NCBI GenBank assembly: GCA_944470555.2
Contig: OX104127.1
Location: forward strand, 45,994,934-46,058,933
DNA length: 64,000 nucleotides
Direction of reading: 5' to 3'
From: Heterobilharzia americana
Taxonomy: Eukaryota; Platyhelminthes; Trematoda; Strigeidida; Schistosomatidae
A model generated the notes under the pieces. It worked only from the letters and a program-made list of their open reading frames with translations. It searched no databases and was not told the origin of the DNA. Shown here piece after piece: positions 1 through 12,900 of this stretch. The position numbers were made by a program, and so were the translations under genes. Each line of letters begins with the position of its first letter. Within the stretch, counting starts at the first letter, position 1.

Positions 1-562
1 AACTTGCATGTAGTTGCTGAGTTTTGGTAGACGCAAATCCTCAGCAGTATCAAATTTAGATGTCATTATGAACTCTTCATCTGCCAATGTACTAGGTGTT
101 TCGCAGCTTTATTATGGAGTGAACGTTTTCTCATGATAGTTTTCAACTCAAAGTATTACCAGTTTCCCCAACTTGCTGACCATTCATGTTGTTTGGACGT
201 CTAGGTTCTTTAAGCTTTACTCTCACTGTAAGTTCATATTTCCCAAATATTGTGCAGATTAGTAACCACGTCCAATTTTGTGCGCTTTTCTTCCAGCTAC
301 ACCTTTTATGTAGGAATTGATGATATTAAGTGATTGTTCTCATTCTCAAATGGGAATTGAAAGTAGAGCCTTATCAATTAAATAATTGAGCAGATGAACG
401 GCAACGCCACATTTCCGCTTAATGAAGGGAAATTTATGTTTATCGTTCAAAAGATACGTGGCTATATAACTCAATCTGATGCAAGCGTATGTATTCCACA
501 ATGAACCACACTAATATATAAAGGCTTATAACAATACCAGTATCTTTCTTCTTTCTATCCAG
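1..562 (+). other. Intron of the ACK-like gene
   Basis: AT-rich sequence with no open frame or repeat that I recognise. It ends in a pyrimidine-rich tract and AG at 561-562, the acceptor of the first visible exon. Confidence 0.6.
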
Positions 563-954
563 GTTACTGAACTTGCGCCTTTGGGTAGTTTATTATTACA
601 TTTGAGAGCTCAATCAATGTGTGCACGAAATAATGGATGTGAAGCGAATTTAGTATCAAACCTACCCTCTGTACCTCGTGCCCTTCAAACTGATGCATTA
701 TGGGACATGGGTATACAGATTGTCTGTGGTATGGCCTATCTTACAGCTCAAGGTCTTGTTCACCGAGATTTAGCTGCTCGAAATATCTTAATTTCATCAA
801 TTCAAAAGAATGAGTATCCTCAAATTAAAATAGCTGATTTCGGCCTAGTTCGATCAGTTCACTCAAGTACGGTGGATAAAAGCTCCAATGAATCCAGTAA
901 ATCAAATCATCTAATTTATACTAGTTGCTCAGAACAAAAGATTCCATTTGCATG
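563..954 (+). CDS. TNK2: ACK-like kinase exon: hinge, catalytic loop and activation loop
   Basis: The exon starts in phase 0 after a pyrimidine tract and AG, with [11 protein letters not shown], the hinge-region wording of ACK kinases. The catalytic loop HRDLAARN begins at 761 (residue 67 of the visible protein) and DFG is at 836-844 (residue 92), so the proton-acceptor Asp, the Arg/Asn of the tyrosine-kinase signature and the Mg-binding Asp are present. The activation loop holds a Tyr in LIYTS followed by KIPFAW. It is Ser/Asn-rich and about a dozen residues longer than in vertebrate ACK. There is also an insert of roughly 20 residues after the hinge (around residues 16-40). The exon ends in phase 2 at catg before gtaagt; the split codon makes the Trp of PFAW with the next exon. 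The N-lobe lysine and glycine loop must lie upstream of the window. Confidence 0.93.
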
Positions 955-3900
955 GTAAGTCAATGTTACTATCAGTTAGGTCACACAGCACAATTATAAA
1001 GTTAATTTCTCCAGAGATGTTGGAACCTTTACAAATATTTTTTTGGATGTAATTTCGCATAAATCATTTTCACTGAAAAGTGTCAATCTGAATAGATGCA
1101 TTGTCATAATGCTAAGAGGAGGAACTTTTATACCTACTTACTGCTGTTTATAGTGAAGAAGGAGTAAAAGTGACTAAGATTTCGGAGCATCTGTCATCGA
1201 CATTTTACAGAAGACTGTGTGTTGGAAGACTGAAAGATGTATAAATGTTGTAGAACGTTGCACAAAATTATATCAATTCAAGTTGCCCCAATTCATACCA
1301 GCATATAAAGATGAAGTGAGTAGAAAAAGAATACTGATGAGTACATATGCAATTGAACTGAACAAGAGGATCCATCAATACCTTAAAAATCAATAATCAC
1401 CAGATTATCCGTAGACTACTTCTCTGCAGGAAGTTTTATCCTGCCTATCTTTAAAATCAACTTTTTCCTCTCCTTAGTCTCCCACTAAATGTTTTCTTCA
1501 TACTTTTACAAAGTTGTTCGTTCACTGAAAAAAAATACATGGGTCAACAATGTATTATTCTTTTTCTGCTAATTGTTATTTACAGTATTTTCATTATGTT
1601 CTTTTACTGACACAATTTATCGGAAACAGTATATAAAAGTAATATGTCAAAACATTAACTCATACTAAGTTATTTCAATATAGTTAGTACCGACATCTAT
1701 AAACAGTTGGATATTGAAACCTAAAGGTAACCCAGCAACCACCTAAAAGTTTCAATATTCGATTACGGGTTATACCAATTGGATGAGAGTTAATATGATC
1801 GCAACCATCAGCTGTTATCTTGACTAGGTGGCGAGGCCTGCATACCACAATGATCCAACTAGCTATACTGATTATACTGATTGTTTCTTGAAGTCCTACC
1901 ATGTCTGAAAGGTGTGTTGGAAACTGATAACACTGAAAGCCTCCAGCATCATAATGTCAAGAGCTGCGTTATAGTAGATATCTTTGGGTAAATTTGTACT
2001 GTTAGTTGGATGGGTGTAATGGCAGTTATACTAGCAGTCCATGCTGATGCTACCTTTTCTATGAGAAGAACAGTCAGAAGAAATCGGCTCCAAAAAGCAT
2101 ACACTCCCCCTTGTCATGAAGTATCCTAGTGACGGCTATGTGTTTTCAAACTTCCAAAATGGCGGTATTTGACCGGTCCCAGGCAAATGCCTCTCTTGAG
2201 GTTATGCACTACTATTACCAATACAGTTTCTTTTTCAGCTACCTTGCACATCATAGCCGTTTAATATTTCTTAATGTGTATCTCTCTTAATAATCTCTAG
2301 GAGTCCCAGTCCAGCTGCAACTGTATGCAAATAACCATTTCTTTCTGACCAGACATTAAAAGAGAATCTGACTTGGTGTCAGTTGATCTCAACCCAACAA
2401 TGGACACAGACCATATTGCTAATACTTGTTTCTAGAGGGAGTCATCGTGTGATCACTTCTCCTGAAACATGTTTTTGAACAGTGGTCTCTCACTGGTACA
2501 AGCACATTTATGTCTGCACCTAGATGAATGTAGTGCGATCACGATTGGAAGATCATTTACAGTGCAGCTCGATGCTGACAGTGCTAAGGATGTCTTCAAC
2601 AAATAATTAACCAGACAGTCCTCAAAATCGAAAAACGTCCTGATCAAGCCTGGTACCATCTTCAGCCCTCTGTAAAATCTGCGTTAAAGACCGTATCTGA
2701 CTATCAGCAGGAGGTAAGAAACGACTCGTTGCAAATTACTGGAAGCACGTAAACGGATTCCTGCACGATTTGAGAATGACGAGCCGAAAAAAGCAGCTCA
2801 AATGTTGATGGACAAAGAATCTATACAGTTACTATAGACATCAGTGTGCAGTGAAATCTAAGTAGATGCAAAAGGCGGCATCGTTATATAAGATATTTAT
2901 TCAGACAATTGTAGTTCGGTGTTATCTGATCTTTGGTATTCTGTCGTGAATGTTTCATCACCAGGCGTAATGATGTCTTTACAAGATATCAAAGCTGAGA
3001 GAACACCGAGTCACCTTCATCGTCAACCTGACTTACAAATATTTTCCCCCGTTTCAAAGTTATTTAGACTTATTTAGTAAACTGAGTTGATAAATATAGT
3101 GAGTAGTCGATCGGAAGCAGAGAAAGATGAGTCTGCAATTTACCCATAAGGGGAGAGGTTTGGAACGATAGATGGACCACTTTGAGAAATAGTTCAACTG
3201 ACCTCCAGCCACTCTTCTGTTGCTCGTTATCTAGTAGGATCCTAGTGGAGCTGTATCTCATTGGTTTACGAAGAGGACTTTCAACCAATGGGTCATGGGT
3301 TCGAACCCCGCTCCAACTACCGAGGTTTGGGTAGCCAGATACTATCATTGACGAATATGCACAAGGTTGTTGAGTCCATTTCGATCTTCAGTTTTTTCGA
3401 GTCAAATCCTTATGGTAACGCTGATTTTTGCTTTCCAATTCTCACAGAAGTTAAGAAGACTCACTTGCAGCGAAGAAAGACAGCGGACCTTGATGGACTA
3501 GTCACTAGTATCTAAGGGCGGTGTACGGAAAATATCGGTTAGGTAAATTAAAGTTTCACTTAGCATATCGGAACCAGGTATGACCCTCTCTGACTGATTT
3601 CAATTATTGATTGCCCCAGTCTTCAAGAAAGGCTAGAAATCCTCATACGGGAACCACAGGGAAATCAGTCTGGAAAACATAGTTTCTGAGATCCTGGCTA
3701 TTGTAGTTAGCAGACGTTTAGGTGAAGCTCAGAAGCAGCATATCCGAGAAAATCAAGCATTTTTCAGACCTGGTACATGGGTATGTCAACCAGATATTCA
3801 CCCTTCGCCAAGTTTAGGGATGCAGACATATTTATCGTCGCCTGACACTATATTCCTTGACGTGAGGGCGGTACTTTACTCCTCCTATCAGTTCTTGTAG

Positions 3901-6900
3901 CAATATCTGTCACTGAACGGGGTGCCTGGGAACTAATGCAAACTATTTCGCATTGTATCATCGAACGCCTGTGTTAGCTTTATCATAGTTATATATGCCT
4001 TATAGAGCTTTCCTCTTCTCCTGTGACTGAGCTTGGCACAGAAGACTTCACAGTAGACCTGGAGTACACAGATGGCATAGTCCCGTTAGGTGAAAACATT
4101 GACAAAGTGCATTGGTCTAAATATCTTGAGTGGCGATTTGAGAACATTTGGGATACTTTTCGCACAGTTCAAATGGAAATTGTTTCATGATTGGACTTCA
4201 TCAATTACTCGTTTAACGATAGGAAGTTAAGTTGTAGAGCACACTGACCACTTCACTTACTTGGGAAGTCAAATCGGCTCTGGTGGGACAGTGAGTGAAA
4301 AAAATCTTCGGACGGATACAAAAGGTCCTGTTGGCTTTCGTCAGCTTACACCATCTGTGGCGCCACCTTGATATTCATTTATCTATTAAGTGCCGAGTGT
4401 ACCGCACTGCAGTTCACTCTGTTATGCCATATGATTTTGGAACATGACAATTGAGGATAGAATATACGAGAAGGCTTCAGGTTTTCGACCACCGTTACCT
4501 TCGTATCATAGGTTGTGTCATGGTGTCACTACATGAATAGCATAAGAGTCAGGAATAGAGTCTTAGGGAGAAGAGGAGAATCAGTTGGCTCAGATAACTC
4601 AAACAAGTAGAACTCAGTCACCGTTTGCCAGTCGCGTAGTATTAGCTGAAGTTGGGTTAGGCTAAAGAAAGGTTAGAAGCAGCTAAACTGAAGCTCTGAC
4701 TGTTGATTTGAGCGTTTTGGAGAATTGTATAGTTTCCAGTTGGGATCTGTATGACAACTGAAATCGGTGGTTAGAAACTGTAGGTGATATGATTCAGGAT
4801 TGATTTCACTGGTGCAGGTGCATTCACACACGATCGTCATAGTAGTCGTCATATCGCATCTCGTCATTATTTTACCTTTATTTCTTCTCTTTCTGTCTTT
4901 CTAAGACTTTTGATGACATTTTGTTCCTATCCCACTATATTTCATCCTGGTGTATTATCTGGATGTGTTGATGTGACTGGTGGCATGTCCACCCCTCACG
5001 GAGTAGTTCCAGGTTCCACGTTAATATGTGCCTACGGACTGCAGTATTTTCACTATGTAGGGGTGGAACCGTGTTGGTTTAAAGCTGATTAAATCTTTGA
5101 CTGGACGGTTTCAGATCTAATCCCCAAATCAATGAGTTGCAGTTCTACATCTCACCTAATGTTTATACCATTGCCAAGCAAAGTAAGTTAATACCTAACA
5201 ACCTGATGGCTATCTTTTAGTAATTGATGAATATTTATTTCGAGGTTATCACTTCACAGTCGTATCAGTTTCTCGTGTTGGTAATCTTTATTCATCATAT
5301 AGATTAGCCTCCTGCTAATTCTTGGAGAAAGTGTTCAAGTTTGTTATCATGAAAAGTTTGAAATGTAACAGTCATATGGTTTACTTGATGTCAGTGTAAT
5401 TGTTCAGAATTTAAACCAGCACTGACTGAACTGAACTCATCACAGAGGTAGACGGAAGGTTGTTGCATGTTGTGTTAAATTACACTAGTAATAGCCGGAA
5501 CACAAAATTGTTTGAAACCAGCGTCATGTATTGTAGTGACATGGTTAAAAACGCTACATTTTTCATCACAACTGAATGTTTTGAACTCAGATCTCAAGAA
5601 ACACATTTAGTCTTTGTTCATTGATTTCACGACTAGCGATTGTTGAAAGCAGAATAACAAACATGTAATCGGAAAGCTTTTTTTCTCTAACGACAAAATT
5701 GAAGAACGTTTCGCTCAGTAAATACATATATGTTACGATCCTACGCTATATATAACGATGCAACGCTCCGAGACGAATACGATTAAGGATAGAACAATGA
5801 CTCCTTAACTCCATATTTAGCTGACACCCAAAGAAGACGATGAGACAGACTGAGACCGAATTCTAATAAGTGAAAACTCAGTCGTTTATATATCCTTAGA
5901 TGGTCTTGGCTAGAGGAAACAAAATAGCATATTCAAAGTGTAAAATGGACCAATCAGCGTTTAGTATTCATAACTGCAGTAAAAATAAGAAACATAACAT
6001 GCCGCGAAAATAAGGCTCAAACTTTACAATAAAAATATTCTAAATTAGCTATCTTAAGGATTGCCACCCCTAACAGTGTACTACAGTAAAAAATATCATC
6101 AGACGCTCGAAACTGTAGTTTTGACCAAATCGAAGGTTACCATGCCTACCCAAACATAGTGACAACGTACAACTCTAGTTAGACATGTTTTCAGATGTGA
6201 TATGCAACTGATGAAGTTTGACGGAATAAAGCTACAACTTGAAATTTTAAATTACATTGCCATTGCATAGGCGAAAAATCGTTAAATCTAAGCACTTTCT
6301 AATGGGTGTCAAAATCTGGAGTGTTCTATAGAATCAGTAAGCAAGGCGTATTATTTAGAATGGAAGTCAAAACATATTGAAGAAAATGTTAGTTCATTTT
6401 GTTTTTCCAAAGAAAATATTTAGGTTGAGAGCATGGTATCCTCTAAGACTAAGATTTGTGTGTTAAGTAGGACAGACTTCTGCAGACCCAAGTATTCTTT
6501 CTGCTGCTATTCTGAAACTTCTAGAGACATAAATGTTATGCTCAGGGAAAATGATTACCTCTGGAATGCAATTTACCACATACCCGATGTAACTGCATGC
6601 AAAAACGTAAGAGCTGATATGCATAGTACAAATTGTTAAAGGTCGTCATCCTATATATTCCAATAATTTGTATTATCTTCCTGGTTATTTTTAAAAATAG
6701 CTACCTGAGGAACAGTGGCAAATATATGTAGCTCAGGGTGTGGATGCTCAGAGTGAGTTATTCTTCGAGCAATAGACACCTCATTACGTTGCGATTGCGT
6801 CATTTGTGGCACCTGTGAGATATCCAGTTATCTATCGAAGGATGAGTGTGTTGCGCTGCAGTCCCTTTTGTCCTGTTATACGACTGTCAGACATGGTCGT

Positions 6901-9900
6901 TAAAAGTAGAAGACATGAAGTGATTATAGGGTCTTAATCACAAATATCTTCATACCATTGCTCGCCTTTGGTGGAATCACCGTGTGAGCAGTGTTGAGGT
7001 TAGGCGAATGATACTAGGCAAGGCAGGGAAGTTGATTGATGATATTGTAAACCTTATTTGACTGCGATGGCTTGGACATGCATCGCGTATGCCGAGTCAC
7101 TGCCTATCTCGACGTGTGAGGCTGGTGGGGAAGGTCGTATTGTGTTTGAAAATGGTTGAGGGTGGCCAGACGAAGAAGTGGGACCAGTCGATGAAGTTCG
7201 TGGCCGTGAGCCGTGTACGGAAATTACAGCTAAGCTAGTCTAGCGACTTACACTACATCTTGAAAGCACTAATATAGCGAAAAAGAGCCAGACTGTTTTC
7301 TAGTCATAATGTCCAAATGGACATAGTCGACATACGACCTAGCATTATGGCGTAACTGTCCAAACTGACACACTTCATCTCAGTTTATCAAGGTAGCTAG
7401 AGGGAAGATTAAAAAAAATGTAACTTTCTCTCCAACTCACCGTAAGCCATGAGCGAAAAGAAGAGGGGATGAAGCGAAACCAAAACATATTATTGCGATT
7501 TGGGTTAAAGGTAAGGCATGGTTACATTTGAACCACCAAAATTGATTTTGACCCATGCCATAGGTTTCGGTCGCTTTGTGAAGCACAGACTGGAAGCTTA
7601 CATTTCCCTACCCAACCTAGATTAACGGTCAGAGATTTCATGAACTGATATGACGTATTGGTTTGGCAACTGTTAACTTTTTTCCACCCTGATCTTATCC
7701 TGGCTAACATGGTACGTTGTCATTGAAGATGGTACTTTGGTATGTGTTACATGTTCCAGTCATACATGAGTAATTCAACTTCTTCATAAAGCTGAAATCG
7801 AATAGAGAAGATATCATGTGATGTCTAGACTAATATATGTCAAACAGAACCTCATCATTGATCAACAAGCGCATCTTTTGTATTGTCCAACCGTTTTCTA
7901 GGTCTGCTCCAGAATCTTTGCGCAAACGAGTTTTTTCTGAAGCAAGTGATGTTTGGAGTTTAGGTGTTACATTCTGGGAAATGTGGACTGGTGGCGCAGA
8001 TCCATGGCGAGGTATTAACGCTGAACGACTGTTAGAAATTTTGGATTCTGGACGTCGACTCGTATGGCCACGATTCACCTGTCCACGTCGTTTGTATCAA
8101 TTAATGTTAGCTTGTTGGCGAAATGAATCACATCGGAGGCCAACATTTTCGTATCTCGCTGAAAGACTGGATAGGGTAAGATTCATCACTGCTCTTTTAT
8201 TTGTTGCTTTAATACCCATTAACTCAAACAGTTTCATATTTGCTTATTTTGCATTATTGAAGTAAATCGTCACATTTCCCATTGATAATCGCCAGTTGGT
8301 GACATTTTTGTTGCTTTCAGCAACTGGGCATAAGTAAATTTTCATGCTGATCTAACTTGTACCGCATTTAAATGTATGAAATACGATTCATTAATCGAGC
8401 ATGTACTTGTGTAGTTACCTATGAATTACACGTGTTCAGTTTTCGACCATAGAAAATTGTCTAGAGTGAAGTAGATAGCGTAAACTTGTTTGTAGCCTTG
8501 GCTGTTTTTTCAAGTGCCAAAATGACTTTTCACATGTTAGACTGTGTACAGAACCGTCTGAAGTCCTTCTGTTTTCTTATGTTGTATTTGTACTCTTTTA
8601 AAATTCGAGTTATAAACTAATTCTCGCATTTTGTACTACCTAGAATGTGTAATTCACGACCTCATACGAAAACAGACTCTAAATGCTACCTTAGTAACTA
8701 TTGAAATATCCAATTAGGTTTCCTTATTTTGTGAAGAAATTAACTTTCAAAGTGAGATAAAGAAAACCTACTGGTTATACCCGTAGTCACTAGGGCTGGA
8801 TTTTAAGTCACTCTACAAGAAGAACCAAACTTCGACTGATTTACAGAAGTTAAATAGGACGCAGCTACTAGCAATAAAAGTTACAAAATAAGAATTTCAA
8901 AATTATAACTTGAAGGTGTATCAGGAGTGACAAATGAACTTCAGTAAGCATTGTTGGGAAAACTTGTTTTATTCAACAATTTTAGCATACACTGACAATG
9001 CCGTCTGGCGACATCACGTGCCAGGCCCTCGAGTGGAACCCAAATGGGAAACGACGAGTTGGGCGTCTGGGGCGAGGGTGACATGGAGGAGATCGTGCGA
9101 GGAAGAAATGAAAGCTTATGGACAGTCGTCGAGCCAGGTTAAAAAGACTGCAGAAAAGAGTGAAGTGGCGATGTGCTATTGAACCCCTATATTCCACTAG
9201 GAACCCAAGGGACAAATAATAATGATAATAATAAAAAGCAATTTTAGATGCAAGGCTCTGTTTTCCAGTGATGCATTGCTATTACTTGAACACTTTTTCA
9301 GCAAACCAGGCAGTGGTCTGTAGCATCTTTCTGGATGATTGTCTTGATAGTTTTCAAAAGTATCATTCATATTTGTCTTCTTTATTGAAAGGTTTATTAG
9401 TTTTGTTTTTCTCATTTATAATGATATTAATGAAAGTGGCCTACATCTTCACATAATTTCTTAAATAGGAAATAAAGGGGGAACGTAGACATTTTAGAAG
9501 TAGGTGAGTCTTTCCGGCAATTTTCTTTCACGATGACTTTCATAAGTGTGACATCTTCACAGCTACTTTCCAGCATATTTTACGAAAATTCATAATCCTT
9601 TCAAAACTTCACTTTCCTCTGCAAATTGTTGAGAAACTATACCGTTTCATAATCATAAAATAAATTTTGGTAACTTCTGAAAAACTTAACAATGATTATT
9701 GGTACAATCGTTGGTAGTTTAGCTTAGTGGGGAACATTCAAACTAACTCATCGGCTTGTTAGCGCTAATCTGTTCTCCTTAATCAGCAATATTTTGCATA
9801 ATCTAACTCCTAAATACATTTGCGTATGCCTCATTTTACTAATTGACGCCAGTAAAATTGTTGGTCACTGTCTTGTTGTTTGATACTGTTCGGTTCAGAT

Positions 9901-12900
9901 GGTGAGGTTACTTTTTTGGGGAGGTCATCACTTCTCCATGTCATACGATGTTTGTTTGGTTGCTCTTTCTTAGCTGGTGGTTTCTGTGGTAGTGTACGGT
10001 AAAACTATCTATATCATGGTTAACTAACACGTTTGAATCCCTTGTTTGTTATCAAATATCAATATGCATATCCTAACTTTTCTTCTCGTTCTTAACACAG
10101 ATACGCCCGATTATTGTTATAGCAACGCAAAATCTTGATGAGGCTGATCGTTTAGGCTTAGAAGCTGGTGATACTCTTATCGTTATTGATGGGAAATCTC
10201 AGGACTTTTGGTGGTGTGGTCAAAATAGACGAACTGGTGAAATAGGCTCATTTCCCCGAGGTATTGTAAAACGTGGTAACGTTGATACACTTACTAGTAA
10301 GTCATTTACTTGTGCCCTATTGTATAAAGTGTCTGTGATTCAGATTATATTGTCGTAATATTGTTTTGCTATCTTTTTTATATGAACGACGAACACTGAT
10401 AAGTTCCTATGTATAACTCAGTATTACGTAATACGGATAGCTTAACAACATCTGGGAGACAAATCTCTGACACGCAGGGATTATTTCATTGAATTATCGC
10501 TTATATTAACTTACAGAGCGGGTTTTCATTCTCTTTGGTACCTATAGACAGCTTATTACCACTTCTTATTAACTACCAACAGCTTATTTTGAAAGATTAT
10601 TTGAAGAAAAGGTTTTATTCATTTGAAGTAAATATTAGCTGATTGATAAATTGGTAAATTTCCTTTTTATACTGGGTGATGGTTGAAGGTGAAATGAAAA
10701 TTATTGAATTGGAGAAGTGATGCCATTGTGGTGGATGTCTACATTTAACTTGACTCAACTGGCTTTCTTTTCCCTGTGGTGGAGCTGTGGTTTGTTGGTT
10801 TAAACAGATGGCTTTCAACCCATTGATCACGGGTTTTCGAATTCCACTCTACCTACCGAGGTTTGGGCATCCAGGTAGTGTCGTCTCCCCTCACATCATA
10901 GATGTGGCTCATTGCCTGCCACACGAAAGCGCACAAGTTTAGTGAGTGGACCTCGTTGCATTTCATTTCATGGTTAATATAAGGCAAAATAATTTAATAA
11001 GTATATTGGTTTTCTCTCTCGATAATACCCTACTTGTTACTTGGTGTCGATCTCTTAAAAAAGTTATTTGTACCAAAGAGTTATTTGAATCAGTATACCA
11101 TTTATGGAATTGACTAAAGATTGTTGCATAACAATATACTTTATAATTGCAATGAATTAAATGAATTCACTTACTAACTCCTATAACTCTTGTAAAATAT
11201 CTTGTGGCAAACTCTTTTGGTGTTCCTGACACATGAGCGTCTGCAGGCTTGTGCATTAGGGGATGAAACACACCTGTTGTTTGAGGGCTCGTGATACGAC
11301 TTGGTTGCCAACACCACTTCATTGGATAAATCGAAGTCCGAACTTGCAACCTCGTTGAAATTTGATTGTCTAGACGTATGTGGGTTTCAAACTTACACTG
11401 CCTACTTCAATCTGGGCAAATGAATAGTTAGAGTGACTTTAAAGGCTGCCCTAACAACTGCTGAGATAATCAGTTACGGTTTTTACAGCAGTTGGTGGGG
11501 TGACCTTTAAAGTCACTCAGTTGTTGTGTCGTTAACGTACTGTTTTCATAACCTAGCACACACTTGTCTATTGGATTGGTTAGTTATATATATTTTAAAA
11601 TGTGTTCTTTTTTGATCAAATTAACTTTTGTCTGGATTCATACGTTCATCCTGAGTAGGTGTGATTCATTCATCAACTTCATTTCACGTTTGTTCATCAA
11701 GGATTTGCAGTCTCTTCACTAGTGTTCCTCAGATATTTCACTATTAGCAGAAGCATTTTGATTTTTCCTTCTTTTATGAATGTAGGTGATTATATAAGCC
11801 AGCCAGTCCGTGATTCCTTTCTACATACTGAACATATTCGTAAGAATGGAACAGGATGGAGTTCATTGCAGCATGATGCATCCAATGAGTGAGTACTGTA
11901 TTTGTATTAGTATTGAAATGAATATGCACTGAGTAATACACTAAATCCTCTACATTAACTTCCAGCTACTGTAATAGTGTTATGGGTTGTTTTGCATCTT
12001 TTATTCTCGAGAATAAATTCTTAAACTTACTACATCTTTACTGTTACGTCTCTTTCACCGAGAAGTCCAGCTAGGTTTGTGACCAGTATAGCTGGGTCGT
12101 GTTAGTGCTACCGGCAAGTATGATCACTATGTCAAGATGTAATCCATCTACTGATATCTATTGCATTTACACATTGTACATTCATCAGAAATAGTTCGTG
12201 ACTAACTACATGTATTTAGCTTTGTCCATTTTAGTTGTTTTATGAAGTCTGATTTAAGTAATGTTAAATACAGTATAACAAAAAATGAACAAATTAATTT
12301 TAGTCACAGAATTATGCCATTAATTATACTTTTAAGCTAAAAAGATTGTTGTATATGATATTGCTTGTATTATATAAGACCATACCCGTCACATAGGAAG
12401 TGGCTGTCGTGACTCGGTGGACCAGTGTATAATGCTCTGTCTTTTAAAGCGATTGGTGCCGGTTTCGAGTCTTAGTGAGAACAACATCACTCACTAGGAT
12501 ACAGACATACACCCGGCTGACGAGCCTCAATTAGAGCGAAACACGCGTCCTGGATTCGTCTGCTAGCTACTATCTATCATTGATATCAAAAGACTGTTTT
12601 GGTAAAAGAAGTAAATATGTTTGTTTCTGAATATTGTTTAGCAGAATATTACTCATAATTTGTGTTGAAAAGTTTTCGGAGAACAGTTCAACTGACGTAT
12701 CTTTAGCTCGGAGAAATCAAACTTTAAAGAAGTAGTCATGGTTCGGAACGAAAAGATGTTTATGAAATATAATTTTCGATTCTAAGACACAATCTCTTGC
12801 CAACGTTACATATCAGTAAGATTATTTTTACCTGTAGGCAAAATATAATTATGTTGAGATTGTTATAATTATATTTAACAAAAATTGAACTCATGTCACA

